Assembly (NCBI RefSeq): GCF_900120175.1 | Contig: NZ_FQLF01000002.1 | Location: forward strand, 2,232,001-2,296,000 | Reading direction: 5' to 3' | Length of the DNA stretch: 64,000 nucleotides | DNA from: Oceanicoccus sp. KOV_DT_Chl | Lineage (GTDB): Bacteria; Pseudomonadota; Gammaproteobacteria; Pseudomonadales; Dasaniaceae | Shown: piece by piece, positions 1 through 8,861 of the stretch | How positions within the stretch are numbered: the stretch's first letter is position 1 | How the letters are laid out: the number at the start of each line of letters is the position of its first letter | The notes under the pieces: generated by a model | What the model was told of the DNA's origin: nothing | What the model saw: the letters and a program-made list of their open reading frames with translations, nothing else | Database searches by the model: none | Program-made: the position numbers and the translations under genes

Positions 1-1
1 A

Positions 2-588
2 ATGTCAGCTAACAGTACCTATACTACATCCGCCAAAATTCTTCATGGCAGTTATTTTATTATTATATTTTTCTGCTGTCTGATGATGCCGTATTGGCAG
101 TTTGGTGTGGTTCCCTTTGTTTCCGATCGTACCGATGGTCCGGTCTATACCGACCAGGAAGTTATATTGTCCCCCATAACTGCAGCTGATGCATTGGAGG
201 AAGATGTGATGCTCAACGAATTCAAGTGGTGTCGCTATTGTCATGTGATGCAGGAGGGGGGGCTGAAGAACCAGGCCCATCGTTGTACCGTATTTTTGGT
301 CGTCAGGCGGCTACCATGCCTGGCTTCTTTTATTCAGATGCATTTTTGGCGGCAGGCGAAAGCAAGCTAATTTGGACGGAGCAAACGCTGGATGAATTTA
401 TTACTGATCCGCAAGCGTATATTCCCGGTAATCGAATGGGGCATGGCCCAGTAGTAATCTCCGACCCGGAGCGGCGTAAGCGGGTGCTTAATCTGTTAAA
501 AAAATGGACCGCAGAAGGCAGTACAGTTGAGCGAGATTATTTACAGGCAGAGTTGGATAAAGCTGGCGTAAACGCTTCAAAGCAGTGA
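2..588 (+). pseudogene. c-type cytochrome, interrupted by a one-base frameshift
   Basis: This is a class I c-type cytochrome, an electron carrier expected in the periplasm, anchored by an N-terminal hydrophobic segment (about residues 15-35). The haem-binding CRYCH motif is encoded at 230-244. The C-terminal half, with a likely Met ligand in PGNRMGHG and the usual final helix RRKRVLNLLKKW, lies in another frame. The two frames meet at a run of seven G at 256-262. Adding one G joins them into a continuous protein of about 195 residues, so one base is missing, either truly or as a sequencing error. The start at base 2 may be internal, because the upstream region is outside the window. It is followed closely by an exported protein and may share its transcript. 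Confidence 0.75.
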
Positions 589-613
589 TAAATAACAGAG
601 TGAAGGTGATGCA

Positions 614-1345
614 ATGAAAAAATTAACGTTATATATGCTATCGATTTTGATGATGGTGTTATCAGCCAATGTTTTGGCCGGTGGTCACAAAGAGGCTATG
701 AAAGATCCCAAAAAAATGGAGGAGTTTTTAGAAAAGCGCCTGGATAAGGCCACAGGTATGGAGTCCAGGCAAAAAGAGCTCGGCGAAAAAGTGGCTGCAA
801 TTGTTAAAGAAATGAGCCCGGAAAAAGGCGATTTAGATCCTGAAGTATTAGGCCACTATGTCAATATTGCCGTGCGTACGATGAATCATAACTCTTCCTA
901 TCAGCATGAGTTCAACGACGCCTTGGTAAAATTACATCTTACGGCAGTCGCATTTGCTAAAGACCAGAATATGTATGAAGAGCTGGTTGCGAACGATGTC
1001 AAAACTACCAAGTTTATGATGCTGCGTATTGGTGGTGGTATCAAAATGACTGGGCGTGAAGACTTTGCCCTAAAAGCTATCTTTGAACAAACCACCTGCT
1101 TTTATCAGTTGGTCGATGATTTAGTATGGAACAGCCCTACCAGTGTTACCTATACTTCGCCCTTTAAGCGCGTGTTGGAAGCCAGTCAAAAAGTACGAAT
1201 TTTTAAAGGTTTGACTGAGCAAGAAGTGCATGAAAATTACATTATCCCTCGTTATAAAGCCTATGCTGAAATAATGGGAGTGAAATTAGATGTGTCGCCT
1301 TTGGGTCCAAACGGTGAAGTAACCGTTAGCCTGATAAAGTCATGA
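614..1345 (+). CDS. exported protein of unknown function
   Basis: The 243-residue product begins with a clear Sec signal peptide (MKKLTLYMLSILMMVLSANVLAGG, cleavage after about residue 22, VLA-GG), so it should be periplasmic. The mature part is charged and mostly helical in appearance, rich in Lys and Glu near its start. It has one Cys, in QTTCFY, and no motif I recognise. An RBS-like GAAGGTG lies just upstream of the ATG. It sits 25 bases after an interrupted cytochrome c and before a small Tat protein, so a periplasmic role alongside the cytochrome is possible. No function can be assigned from the sequence. Confidence 0.8.
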   Translation: MKKLTLYMLSILMMVLSANVLAGGHKEAMKDPKKMEEFLEKRLDKATGMESRQKELGEKVAAIVKEMSPEKGDLDPEVLGHYVNIAVRTMNHNSSYQHEFNDALVKLHLTAVAFAKDQNMYEELVANDVKTTKFMMLRIGGGIKMTGREDFALKAIFEQTTCFYQLVDDLVWNSPTSVTYTSPFKRVLEASQKVRIFKGLTEQEVHENYIIPRYKAYAEIMGVKLDVSPLGPNGEVTVSLIKS

Positions 1346-1373
1346 ATTCAATAGTTTAATTACGGGAATAACT

Positions 1374-1583
1374 ATGAAAACAAATCGTAGAGAGTTTATT
1401 AGTATCAGTACCACCGCTGCATTTGCAATGGGATCAGGTGTGGCTGTTGCAGCAAGCAAAACGCTTAGCCCCAATGAACAGGCATTAGCGAAATTAGCAA
1501 GCACACCATATGCAAGCAGTGCTATGCCAGATATGTTTTCGTCCTTAGTTGATGCGACCGGCTTTGAGAATCATCGTAAATAA
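1374..1583 (+). CDS. small Tat-signal protein
   Basis: This is a 69-residue protein whose first half is a twin-arginine signal: NRREFISIS is followed by a short hydrophobic stretch and a VAVAASK cleavage region. Only about 40 residues remain after processing, with no cysteines. Such small Tat proteins often act as partners of, or escorts for, a neighbouring Tat or redox enzyme. The next gene, a DUF1838 protein starting 43 bases later, has no signal of its own, so co-export by piggy-back is conceivable but is inference. The AATAACT ATG context has only a weak RBS (ACGGGAA). Confidence 0.7.
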   Translation: MKTNRREFISISTTAAFAMGSGVAVAASKTLSPNEQALAKLASTPYASSAMPDMFSSLVDATGFENHRK

Positions 1584-1625
1584 AGAATTTGCATTTAACC
1601 TATAATTTAATATCAGGAAAACATT

Positions 1626-2507
1626 ATGATTACGCTGAATGGTTACAACGACTCACGCTTACCTAAAGACTTTGGTTTAAACCTTAACGATCCGGCTACT
1701 AATTTGAAGCACTTTGCACGATTGATGGGTAGCTCTAATCCGGAAAAAGAAACAGTGGGTTATTATGGTGGCCACTTATTCGCTTCTTTGGATAACAAAA
1801 AGTTAATTCCTCTATTAGGTTTAGAGGGTATAGGTGTTACCCGTATGGAAACACAGGCTAATGGTGATGTGCATACCTTTCACCGTGAAATAGGTTTTTA
1901 TTCAGATGTTAAAACTGGCAAATACATTGATACCTGGCACAACCCATTAATTGATGACAAGGTTGAGATTTATCATATTAAAAATGACCATGTAAATAAT
2001 AAGATGGCGCCGATTAATGTAATGGATTTTGATGGTCATGAAGTGAAAATTCCATTTCCTGCCAAGTGGGATATTTTGGGTGCAACCGGCGTTAATAATT
2101 TCGAGTTGCTAATGGAAATGCCAACTATTTTGTCGAAGGCGCAATGGCCGCGGGAATATCCTGGGCCGACTACAAAAATTTCAGAAATGTTTATGCGCCA
2201 GTTTGATACTGCAGACCTGCTAAATGAGAAGTTGGATTCGATTCCAAATATGGGGTCATGGTGCCGTGTATCTACCTGGTTTCCATGGATGTTGATGGGT
2301 GAATTACCAGGGGAGCTGGTATTCCGTACGCACTCCGTAAAATTAGAGAATGGTGTTGACGACTTACCTAAGCAATTACGCGATAAAATTGAAAAGACGG
2401 CACCTGAGTATTTTAATGCGCCACCACAATCTACTTGGGGCACGCCAAATGAATCTTCATTTGTAAATTACTTACGTGACCGCAAACCGGTACCAGTTAA
2501 AAAGTAA
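1626..2507 (+). CDS. DUF1838 family protein
   Basis: The 293-residue product matches the DUF1838 family, judged by the pattern GYYGGHLFA, THFHREIGFY-like and QWPREYPGP followed by the tryptophan-rich WCRVSTWFPWMLMG near residue 215. The family has no settled biochemical role and is often found near SDR and decarboxylase genes in environmental bacteria. A second copy lies at 45953-46816 on the other strand, and the WPRE and WFPWML / WLPWML blocks are shared. No signal peptide is present, but the gene directly follows a tiny Tat protein. The start is supported by AGGAAAA seven bases upstream. A terminator hairpin follows the stop. Confidence 0.8.
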   Translation: MITLNGYNDSRLPKDFGLNLNDPATNLKHFARLMGSSNPEKETVGYYGGHLFASLDNKKLIPLLGLEGIGVTRMETQANGDVHTFHREIGFYSDVKTGKYIDTWHNPLIDDKVEIYHIKNDHVNNKMAPINVMDFDGHEVKIPFPAKWDILGATGVNNFELLMEMPTILSKAQWPREYPGPTTKISEMFMRQFDTADLLNEKLDSIPNMGSWCRVSTWFPWMLMGELPGELVFRTHSVKLENGVDDLPKQLRDKIEKTAPEYFNAPPQSTWGTPNESSFVNYLRDRKPVPVKK

Positions 2508-2522
2508 CTGACGGATCTGTTG

Positions 2523-2552
2523 AAAAAGGCATTCCTTGGGGGTGCCTTTTTT
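2523..2552 (+). terminator. rho-independent terminator
   Basis: The stem pairs AAAAAGGCA with TGCCTTTTTT around an 11-base loop, and a T-run follows. It lies 16 bases after the DUF1838 stop codon and before the next lipoprotein gene, so it probably ends or attenuates the upstream operon. Confidence 0.75.
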
Positions 2553-2602
2553 CTTGGTAATACTGATCGCAGATATATAGCGGCAAAGAGGTTTGGTGAA
2601 AA

Positions 2603-4015
2603 ATGAAAGTGATAACAGTAAAAAGTCTATTGGTAGTAACAATTTCTTCTGTGGTGATGGCTGCCTGTGCCACAACAGAGCATGAGCCATTGGTTCGAGA
2701 TACTGCGCCGGTGCTATCTGATCTGGATAACAAGGACCGTGTTGCCATACTGAATACTGCTTGGGGAACACCTAAAGCTTATAGTGCAGCCTACCGTACG
2801 GGCTTGGCTGACAGGGCTTATCGTGGACCAAAACAAATGACAGAAAATGAGCCTTGTACAGATATGTACTATGGCGAATGGCCTTATCGTGTTAAGCAAG
2901 GACTGCTACCGTTTTCTGTTGGTTATCGCACGCCTAAATTTGAAATGCTGTTTGATGGCTTGGGCGTTTATCGACTGGATAAAAAGCTGGAAATGTATAC
3001 CAGTGTACTCAATCCAAAAATACAATTAACCACTTATCAGGTTGATAAGGGGGTAAAAAAGGGCACGCTTAAAGTCAGTCCTGCATCTGAATTAAAGCTG
3101 CCGATTGAACGCTTGAATCTAGGGCCCGACCCACGTACAGGCGAAGATTATATTACTGACTTTTATACCATCGACCACCCGAATGGTTTGCATGACCTTG
3201 ATGAAATTAGCTGGATGACAAATTATCGTTTGTCCTTTATTGAAGGATTGCCTCGCGACTCTGTACCTGAATTAAATGAAACCTATACCATTCTTAATAA
3301 CAATACCAAGCAGTGGCTGGTCGATCGCTTTGGCGGAAAAATAGATTATCGCGATGGCTATTATGAATCTATTCCCGGCAAAAGTGAGCGCCATGATGAC
3401 TTGGCGGTTAAATATGTACGCGAAGGTTTTAAAAATATGGTAGTGGCTCGTGAAACCACGGATTATAACAACTACGCGATAAATACCATGGGTAAGGCCT
3501 GGATTGATAAAGGTTTCTGTGAAGCAGGTATTGAAGAAGGTAAAGACGTAAATACTCAGTATATTCGTCAGGCTGGCCGTACACCAGAATACAACGTGTT
3601 GCTTGCCGATCTAGTTGCCAAGCATATAAAGCAAATTCCGAAGGGAGAAGAGGTGTCCATTTTGTACACCAATTATGGTATGCCATGGCCGGGCGGAAAT
3701 CCCAAGGGACCAATGTCCAGCGCTTTGCCGCTAGCCAAGGAAACATTCCATGAAAACGGATTTAATAACTTTCTGAGTGCCAAGCATTATTTGTTAGCAC
3801 GTTTTGACCAAGGTAATGGCGGCGACTGGAAACTTAACTTTAACAAAAAGGGTGGCACTGGCGGCACTGATGCACGTACCCGTAGTTTGTATAGTTATGC
3901 AATGGAAGCCAGAAATAAAACGTCTTTTGAGTTGGACCCTTTGGATTTTCCGAATATTCGTGAAAATCTGGATGTCGCTGTAGGTCAGGAAAAAGAAAAA
4001 ATATCATTATCGTAA
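2603..4015 (+). CDS. large lipoprotein, possibly chelatase-like fold, function unknown
   Basis: This 470-residue protein starts with a lipoprotein signal (VVMAACATT, lipidated Cys near residue 22), so it is probably membrane-anchored in the periplasm. Two similar strand-loop elements are visible, VAILNTAWGTP near residue 48 and VSILYTNYGMPWPGG near residue 350. They resemble the LLxNxGxP strand of ferrochelatase-like proteins and would fit two alpha/beta halves, but I cannot confirm the family. A highly polar central region has many Tyr and Asp. The gene follows a DUF1838 gene after a terminator and is 35 bases before another unknown gene. The start is an ATG with only a weak upstream RBS (GTGAAAA). 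Confidence 0.7.
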   Translation: MKVITVKSLLVVTISSVVMAACATTEHEPLVRDTAPVLSDLDNKDRVAILNTAWGTPKAYSAAYRTGLADRAYRGPKQMTENEPCTDMYYGEWPYRVKQGLLPFSVGYRTPKFEMLFDGLGVYRLDKKLEMYTSVLNPKIQLTTYQVDKGVKKGTLKVSPASELKLPIERLNLGPDPRTGEDYITDFYTIDHPNGLHDLDEISWMTNYRLSFIEGLPRDSVPELNETYTILNNNTKQWLVDRFGGKIDYRDGYYESIPGKSERHDDLAVKYVREGFKNMVVARETTDYNNYAINTMGKAWIDKGFCEAGIEEGKDVNTQYIRQAGRTPEYNVLLADLVAKHIKQIPKGEEVSILYTNYGMPWPGGNPKGPMSSALPLAKETFHENGFNNFLSAKHYLLARFDQGNGGDWKLNFNKKGGTGGTDARTRSLYSYAMEARNKTSFELDPLDFPNIRENLDVAVGQEKEKISLS

Positions 4016-4050
4016 CCTCGCACTGGTTTGGTGATAACGAGGATACTAAA

Positions 4051-4890
4051 GTGGTTATTCGTGATCTTAATAACATGCCTTATAACTCTAAAGAAGATTT
4101 TAAAAATGAAGAGTTTTGGATTAGTTGGTGTGAGCGTTATACCGGTGCAACGGAATTTGAGCAAAAAGTGATTGCTGATGATGCGCAATGTGATGCCGGT
4201 TGGACACGTATCACGCTGACGGATGTTTTCCATAAGCAGATTCCCGATTTCGCGGTAGGTTATGCGGCTAGAATTCGTGGTGGTGTAGAGCGTTACGGTG
4301 TTTTTCCGGAGTTGGATATTAATGTTGTGAGCAAGGGCGCTATCAGCAAAGATAACGGCGGTGAGGTTGTCGTTAAATCCGGCCAGTTGGCAGGTGCTAA
4401 ATTATTGGTACGACCGGATTACAAGCCGGGCATCCCCGAAGACTTAACCTACTTTGATGTTTTTACTCCGGGAGCAAGAGGAAGGCTGAAAAATGTTAGC
4501 CCGGATGCATTCCGCCCATTTAATGAATTCACCAAGCCGGAAGACCATGCCTGGTCGGCGTGGAATGATTTTACTGGTTATATCGGCACCCAGGGTTTAG
4601 CTAACCCGGGTGAGCCTTTAAAGGCGCCAGCAAAAGCAGTTTCGGAGGTTATTTATTTTGGTCCTTATCGTACTATCTTTAACGCCCCTTCGCTGGTTAC
4701 TTTGCCGTTTGATAAGAGCAAGGTCAGTGATGCTAGTAAGCTGAAGGCGCTTATTTATAACGACTTGACTAACAGTTACGACCCTGTCTATCCAGTGCCT
4801 GGTGGTGCCGCGTTAAGGGTGGATGAAAAAGCGGGTACTGCAACTTTCGATGTGCAGGTATTGGGCAACTTTGTGTTGGTGCAGGGTTAA
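4051..4890 (+). CDS. hypothetical protein
   Basis: The 279-residue product has no signal peptide or membrane segment and no motif I recognise. The chosen start is GTG at 4051 with GAGGA eight bases upstream; no ATG fits better. The N-terminal part is acidic and aromatic (NEEFWISWCERY). The middle holds GYAARIRGGVERYG, and the C-terminal 80 residues look like a beta-rich domain ending in a hydrophobic strand (VQVLGNFVLVQG). It lies 35 bases after the large lipoprotein gene and ends 20 bases before a strong terminator, so the two are likely cotranscribed. Confidence 0.7.
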   Translation: MVIRDLNNMPYNSKEDFKNEEFWISWCERYTGATEFEQKVIADDAQCDAGWTRITLTDVFHKQIPDFAVGYAARIRGGVERYGVFPELDINVVSKGAISKDNGGEVVVKSGQLAGAKLLVRPDYKPGIPEDLTYFDVFTPGARGRLKNVSPDAFRPFNEFTKPEDHAWSAWNDFTGYIGTQGLANPGEPLKAPAKAVSEVIYFGPYRTIFNAPSLVTLPFDKSKVSDASKLKALIYNDLTNSYDPVYPVPGGAALRVDEKAGTATFDVQVLGNFVLVQG

Positions 4891-4909
4891 ACAACACAAG
4901 CGGCTATAC

Positions 4910-4947
4910 AATAAAAAACCCCCGCCATTGAGCGGGGGTTTTTTTAT
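4910..4947. terminator. bidirectional rho-independent terminator
   Basis: A near-perfect inverted repeat pairs AAAAAACCCCCGC with GCGGGGGTTTTTTT around a six-base loop, with A and T tracts on both sides. It lies between the convergent gene ends at 4890 (plus) and 4997 (minus) and can serve both strands. Confidence 0.9.
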
Positions 4948-4996
4948 TGCTGCGCAGAAAATACCTCGTCTAAATATTTACGTTATTGATAGGCTA

Positions 4997-5688
4997 TTAT
5001 TTTGATCGGTGTAAATAATCAAGTACATAATTCATTAAGTTGTTGATGGTGGTATAACGTTCTTCAGGAGTTGCTAGAATATCATCGGCGGCCTGAATAT
5101 ATTCCCCTGTTACTAATTCGTCACCACAGTGAGTGACAATTGCTCGTGCTGAGTCGTATGTAGTCTCCAAGTGGCATTGCAGGCCAATGACATTGCGGCC
5201 GATTTGAAAGGCCTGGTTTTTACAGGCCGCACTTTCGGCAAGCAGTATCGCCTTGGTTGGCAGGGTAAAGGTCTCGCCATGCCAGTGAAAAACATCGACC
5301 TGTGGTGGAAATTTAAACGTCATATTATTGGGGCGGGTACACTGGTAATGGGGAACCAGCCTATTTCTTTTACCGGATTGGCAAATATTTTTGCGCCCAT
5401 TGCGCTGGCAATAAGTTGCGCGCCCAGACAAATTCCCAGTACCGGTATGCCGGAGTCTATCGCTTGTTGAATGAAGGTTTTTTCATTGCCTAGCCAGGGA
5501 TATTGCTCTTCATCATTAACGCTCATAGGGCCACCCATAATAATAAGCATTTCAATGCCATCAAGAGCGGGTAACGATTCTGCGGCGTAAAGTTTGGTGC
5601 TGCTGATATCATAGCCAGCTGTGTGAAGCCAGGTCTCGATGCTACCGAGTCCTTCAAAAGGCACATGTTGTAAATAGTGCGCGCGCAT
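4997..5688 (-). pseudogene. class I glutamine amidotransferase, interrupted by a frameshift
   Basis: The protein resembles stand-alone GMP-synthase-like glutamine amidotransferases. The nucleophile elbow GICLGAQL (Cys87) and the oxyanion motif MGGPMSVND lie in the first frame. The FHWHGETFTLP block and the catalytic His in GLQCHLE lie in the second frame. The frames meet at a GGGG run on the plus strand (5330-5333). One extra base there gives an open frame of about 230 residues, the normal length for the family. The gene is either a recent pseudogene or carries a sequencing error. An RBS-like AAGGAAAG precedes the ATG at 5688. The neighbours give no pathway context. Confidence 0.8.
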
Positions 5689-5827
5689 AGGCTTTCCTTA
5701 TGTCAGCGCTGAACGAGTCCAGTGCTGATAATTGGCTATTAAAAAAGTAAAATGATTTGTACCATCGTTGAAGAAAGCGGTAAATCGTAAATAGAAAAAT
5801 ATATAAAATTATTTCGTTTTGATTGGG

Positions 5828-6631
5828 TTAATGATCCATGATGTTGCCATCAATTAATTGCACTTGTATTTCTTGAGTGCTTGGAAGAACCTGTGGCCCG
5901 AATTGATTATAGATGGCGACATCGGCAGCGTCTCGGCCATAGCCAATAGCGACGTAGCCACCTTTAAGCTCGTACTGCGTTGCATCAAAGGTATACCAGC
6001 GGCCGCCAACGTAGGCTTCAAACCAGGCATGCAGATCCATAGGTTGCAAGCCGTGCAAGTAGCCTACAACCAGCCTTGCTGGAATGCTAAGGCTGCGGCA
6101 TAGCGCAATCCCCAAGTGAGCAAGATCACGGCAAACCCCTGACTGCCTTACGTTGACTTCAGTTGCAGATATTGGTGTGTCACTTCGGCCTGGTTGGTAA
6201 GCAATATTATTGCGCAACCAGGTCTCTATCGCTTTGACTTGATCGTAACCAAGAAGGTGGCCTTCTGAGATTGAGGCAGCCATTAATCCAAAACGGTCTG
6301 ATTCACAATAACGACTGGGTAATAAGTAGCTGAGCACTGCGTCTGGCAAGTGTTCTACATCGACAAAGGGTGCTCCCGGAGATTGGTCAACGACATCGGC
6401 GGTCATTACATCTGCGGTGGTAAAGATTTCGAATAAGCCAGGTTGCGCTATAAGTCGCTGGCAGAGGTTGCCATAATTATCAGTAAACTCATAAACCGGC
6501 AGGCTAGGGTTGAGTCGATACTCTTCACTTGCTATCCATTGTTGCGCTCCGCTGCGCAAGCGCAACATTAAAATAAAGGGTGTGGGAACGGCGATATCGA
6601 ATGTCAAGAAACAGCTGGCACGTAACCACAT
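5828..6631 (-). CDS. transglutaminase-like domain protein
   Basis: The 267-residue protein has the bacterial transglutaminase-like N-terminal region ([20 protein letters not shown]) followed by a transglutaminase/protease-like core. The catalytic Cys is in [10 protein letters not shown] near residue 168, the His in [10 protein letters not shown] and the Asp in WYTFDAT. These form the usual Cys-His-Asp triad of the superfamily. Most such proteins are cytoplasmic and of unknown substrate; many lie near peptide-modification genes, which are not seen here. No signal peptide is present. The length is typical. The gene stands alone between two other minus-strand genes. Confidence 0.85.
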   Translation of the reverse strand: MWLRASCFLTFDIAVPTPFILMLRLRSGAQQWIASEEYRLNPSLPVYEFTDNYGNLCQRLIAQPGLFEIFTTADVMTADVVDQSPGAPFVDVEHLPDAVLSYLLPSRYCESDRFGLMAASISEGHLLGYDQVKAIETWLRNNIAYQPGRSDTPISATEVNVRQSGVCRDLAHLGIALCRSLSIPARLVVGYLHGLQPMDLHAWFEAYVGGRWYTFDATQYELKGGYVAIGYGRDAADVAIYNQFGPQVLPSTQEIQVQLIDGNIMDH

Positions 6632-6688
6632 TCACTTTATCCTGAGTAAAATAACAGTTAAAAAAACACTAAGACCGGTAGTACTTGT

Positions 6689-7054
6689 CTAGAATTGCAG
6701 CAGCCATTCTTCGGCCTCCCGCTTATTATCAAATTGCGCCAATTGGTAGCCTTTGATATAGGCGGTTGAGTCAACAATAATATTGGGGTTGTTACCCGTT
6801 GCATGAAGCACGGCGACTTTTGTATTTTTTAGGTCCTCATTAGAGGCTAAATGAAGGCCAAAACTTTTTTGCTCGGCGACTGAAAGTTGCATGTCCAAAT
6901 GGATGACATTAATGAGTAACCTCAGCGGATTGAGTTGTGAATAGGCTGCACATACATCGCTAACTGCATTGAGTCTCTCGTCGAGCTCACTTGTTCCAGT
7001 GTAAGTCACGGTGACTATTAGTGCAGTGTCATCGAAATCGATGGTGTAGCTCAT
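6689..7054 (-). CDS. small STAS/SpoIIAA-like protein
   Basis: The 121-residue protein has alternating strands and helices consistent with the SpoIIAA/STAS-like fold seen in small proteins of unknown role: an N-terminal beta pair, a central LRLLINVIHLDM strand and a C-terminal helix REAEEWLLQF. I place the start at the ATG at 7054 because AAGGAAA lies about five bases upstream; a longer reading frame begins at 7162 but has no good RBS. No partner is obvious. The call rests on fold pattern only, so it is tentative. Confidence 0.6.
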   Translation of the reverse strand: MSYTIDFDDTALIVTVTYTGTSELDERLNAVSDVCAAYSQLNPLRLLINVIHLDMQLSVAEQKSFGLHLASNEDLKNTKVAVLHATGNNPNIIVDSTAYIKGYQLAQFDNKREAEEWLLQF

Positions 7055-7364
7055 AGGTTTCCTTAAGGTCCGGCGGCTTATATCTGTAGTGTTGGTAAAG
7101 TTATTATTAAGCAGATGGCAAATGCTTGGCCTGAAGATTAATTCAGGTTTAAAACGCCGCATCTGAATAGAATTAATGCCATTTGGGTTGTTGCTACCAA
7201 GGGGTTAGGTTGCCAAAGTGTAGACCGGATCCGTACCTTGCCACAATGAATAACGCATTCTTTATGTTTTAGATAAGCACAGATTACCAGCTTAATGTCC
7301 ATTTTTAGTGAGGTGGCTATCTTGGAATGGCTAATAAGTCGCGCCCATCGATGAACTGCTCATT

Positions 7365-7580
7365 TTATTCTGACGTTGATTTGATAATCTCTTCACGCTC
7401 GCGCTGGTAATCATCATAAGGCTGGCCGTGAGCTTGCATGCACTCTTCATACTGCACAGGGGGGCGTTTCTGGCATTCCAATTGGCGGTTTTGTTGAATC
7501 GCCTCATAGGCCTGTTGATTGCTGCAGCCAAAAATAAAACAGATAAAAATCAATAGTATGCCAACTGATCTTAATATCAT
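7365..7580 (-). CDS. small lipoprotein
   Basis: This is a predicted lipoprotein of about 71 residues. A short hydrophobic signal (ILRSVGILLIFICFIFGC) ends in a lipobox with Cys near residue 18. The mature part is polar, with two more cysteines in LECQKRPP and YEECMQAHG, and ends in a Glu-rich tail. Its function is unknown. The start is taken at the ATG at 7580, which begins directly with the signal; an in-frame GTG or ATG seven codons earlier is possible. It stands alone. Confidence 0.65.
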   Translation of the reverse strand: MILRSVGILLIFICFIFGCSNQQAYEAIQQNRQLECQKRPPVQYEECMQAHGQPYDDYQREREEIIKSTSE

Positions 7581-7601
7581 CTTGAATCCTCTAAAAACCA
7601 A

Positions 7602-7933
7602 GCACCAAATAAAAGCCTGAATAGGAGATAAATAGGATTAACGGTGCCAGCGGCCCTCGTGAATCCGTAGCGAGCTAGCGGTAAATACAAAGATTTCCCA
7701 GCAATGACACAAATTGGTTCACATATTGCTATAAGCTTTATAGTGGCCTGAATGCCATTGGCATAGCTGCCATAGAAGGCAGGGGGAAGTTTAGGCGTCT
7801 ATATCTCTCGAATCAATAGCATATACCACTGGTGCCGCATAGGGTGACCGGTGGCCAGACTGCGGGACAGTTGATGATAGGGTGTCTTTTAGCGCACTAA
7901 AATAGTGAAAATAGGTGCACCAATTTGGTGTGA
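7602..7933. other. intergenic region, no gene seen
   Basis: These 332 bases separate the divergent small lipoprotein gene and the glucosylglycerate operon. I see no convincing reading frame, RNA gene or terminator in it. It must hold the promoters of both units, but I cannot place them with confidence. Confidence 0.5.
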
Positions 7934-8860
7934 TTGAGTATTTTAAGAGCCAGTATTGTGCATGAGATGATTTCACAGGCGATCGCCAAACACCAGTTAC
8001 CGGCAAGTTTCGCGGACACGATTACTATGGCTTACTTGCCCATTGCGAAGGCAATTGCTGCGCGCTGTCAGGGCAGTCACTCGGCTTTATTGGTCGGTGT
8101 GCAAGGCACACAGGGCAGTGGAAAGAGCACAATGGCTGATTTTCTTCGTCTATTGCTAGAAACAGAAAATCAATTGCGGGTAGCGGTGATCTCAATTGAT
8201 GACTTCTATTTAACGCGGCAACAGCGTCAGCAGTTGGCAGTGGATATCCATCCTTTATTGAGCACCCGAGGCGTCCCCGGCACCCATGATTTATCGCTGG
8301 CATTTTCTACCCTAGAAAAACTACAGTCGCTGTCAATTGGAGAGACCTGTTTACTGCCGTGCTTTAACAAAGCGCTGGATGATCGCGAAGATGAAACCTT
8401 GTGGCCATCAGTGACGGGGCCAATTGATGTGATTATCTTTGAAGGCTGGTGCTTGGCTATCCCGCCACAAACTGATGAAGAGTTGCAACAGCCAATAAAT
8501 GACTTGGAAGCGATGGAAGATATGGATGGTCGCTGGCGGTCTTATGTGAATCAGTGCTTGCAACAGCAATACGGTGATTTGTTTGCTCAGCTGGACTGTT
8601 TAGTGGCGATTACAGCGCCGAGTTTTGACTGTGTGTATCAGTGGCGGCAGTTGCAAGAGCAAAAGCTAGCGGCCAGCTTGCGTAACGCTCCTGACGAGCA
8701 AAAATCCAAATTATTCACCCCGCAACAACTTAAACGTTTTATTGCTCACTATCAGCGGCTAACAGAACATGGTTTGAAGCAACTACCCGCTAGCGCTGAT
8801 TGGTTGATCGCATTGGATGAAAATCATCGGGTGCAGCAAATTGAAGAAAGGCAAATGTAG
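7934..8860 (+). CDS. D-glycerate kinase-like P-loop kinase
   Basis: The 308-residue protein is a P-loop kinase of the plant/fungal-type glycerate 3-kinase group. The Walker A motif is GVQGTQGSGKST (about residues 55-66), followed by ISIDDFYLT and by STRGVPGTHD, the usual substrate-loop pattern of this group. It would phosphorylate glycerate to 3-phosphoglycerate in the cytoplasm. It is the first of four genes for glucosylglycerate metabolism, so it probably recaptures glycerate released by the phosphorylase at the operon end. The start is uncertain: TTG at 7934 or ATG at 7967, neither with a strong RBS. The stop is one base before the next start. Confidence 0.8.
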   Translation: MSILRASIVHEMISQAIAKHQLPASFADTITMAYLPIAKAIAARCQGSHSALLVGVQGTQGSGKSTMADFLRLLLETENQLRVAVISIDDFYLTRQQRQQLAVDIHPLLSTRGVPGTHDLSLAFSTLEKLQSLSIGETCLLPCFNKALDDREDETLWPSVTGPIDVIIFEGWCLAIPPQTDEELQQPINDLEAMEDMDGRWRSYVNQCLQQQYGDLFAQLDCLVAITAPSFDCVYQWRQLQEQKLAASLRNAPDEQKSKLFTPQQLKRFIAHYQRLTEHGLKQLPASADWLIALDENHRVQQIEERQM

Positions 8861-8861
8861 T

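Noticed and set aside
2036-2443. A 135-residue reading frame on the minus strand
   Set aside because: It is the antisense of the DUF1838 gene, with no RBS or recognisable motif.
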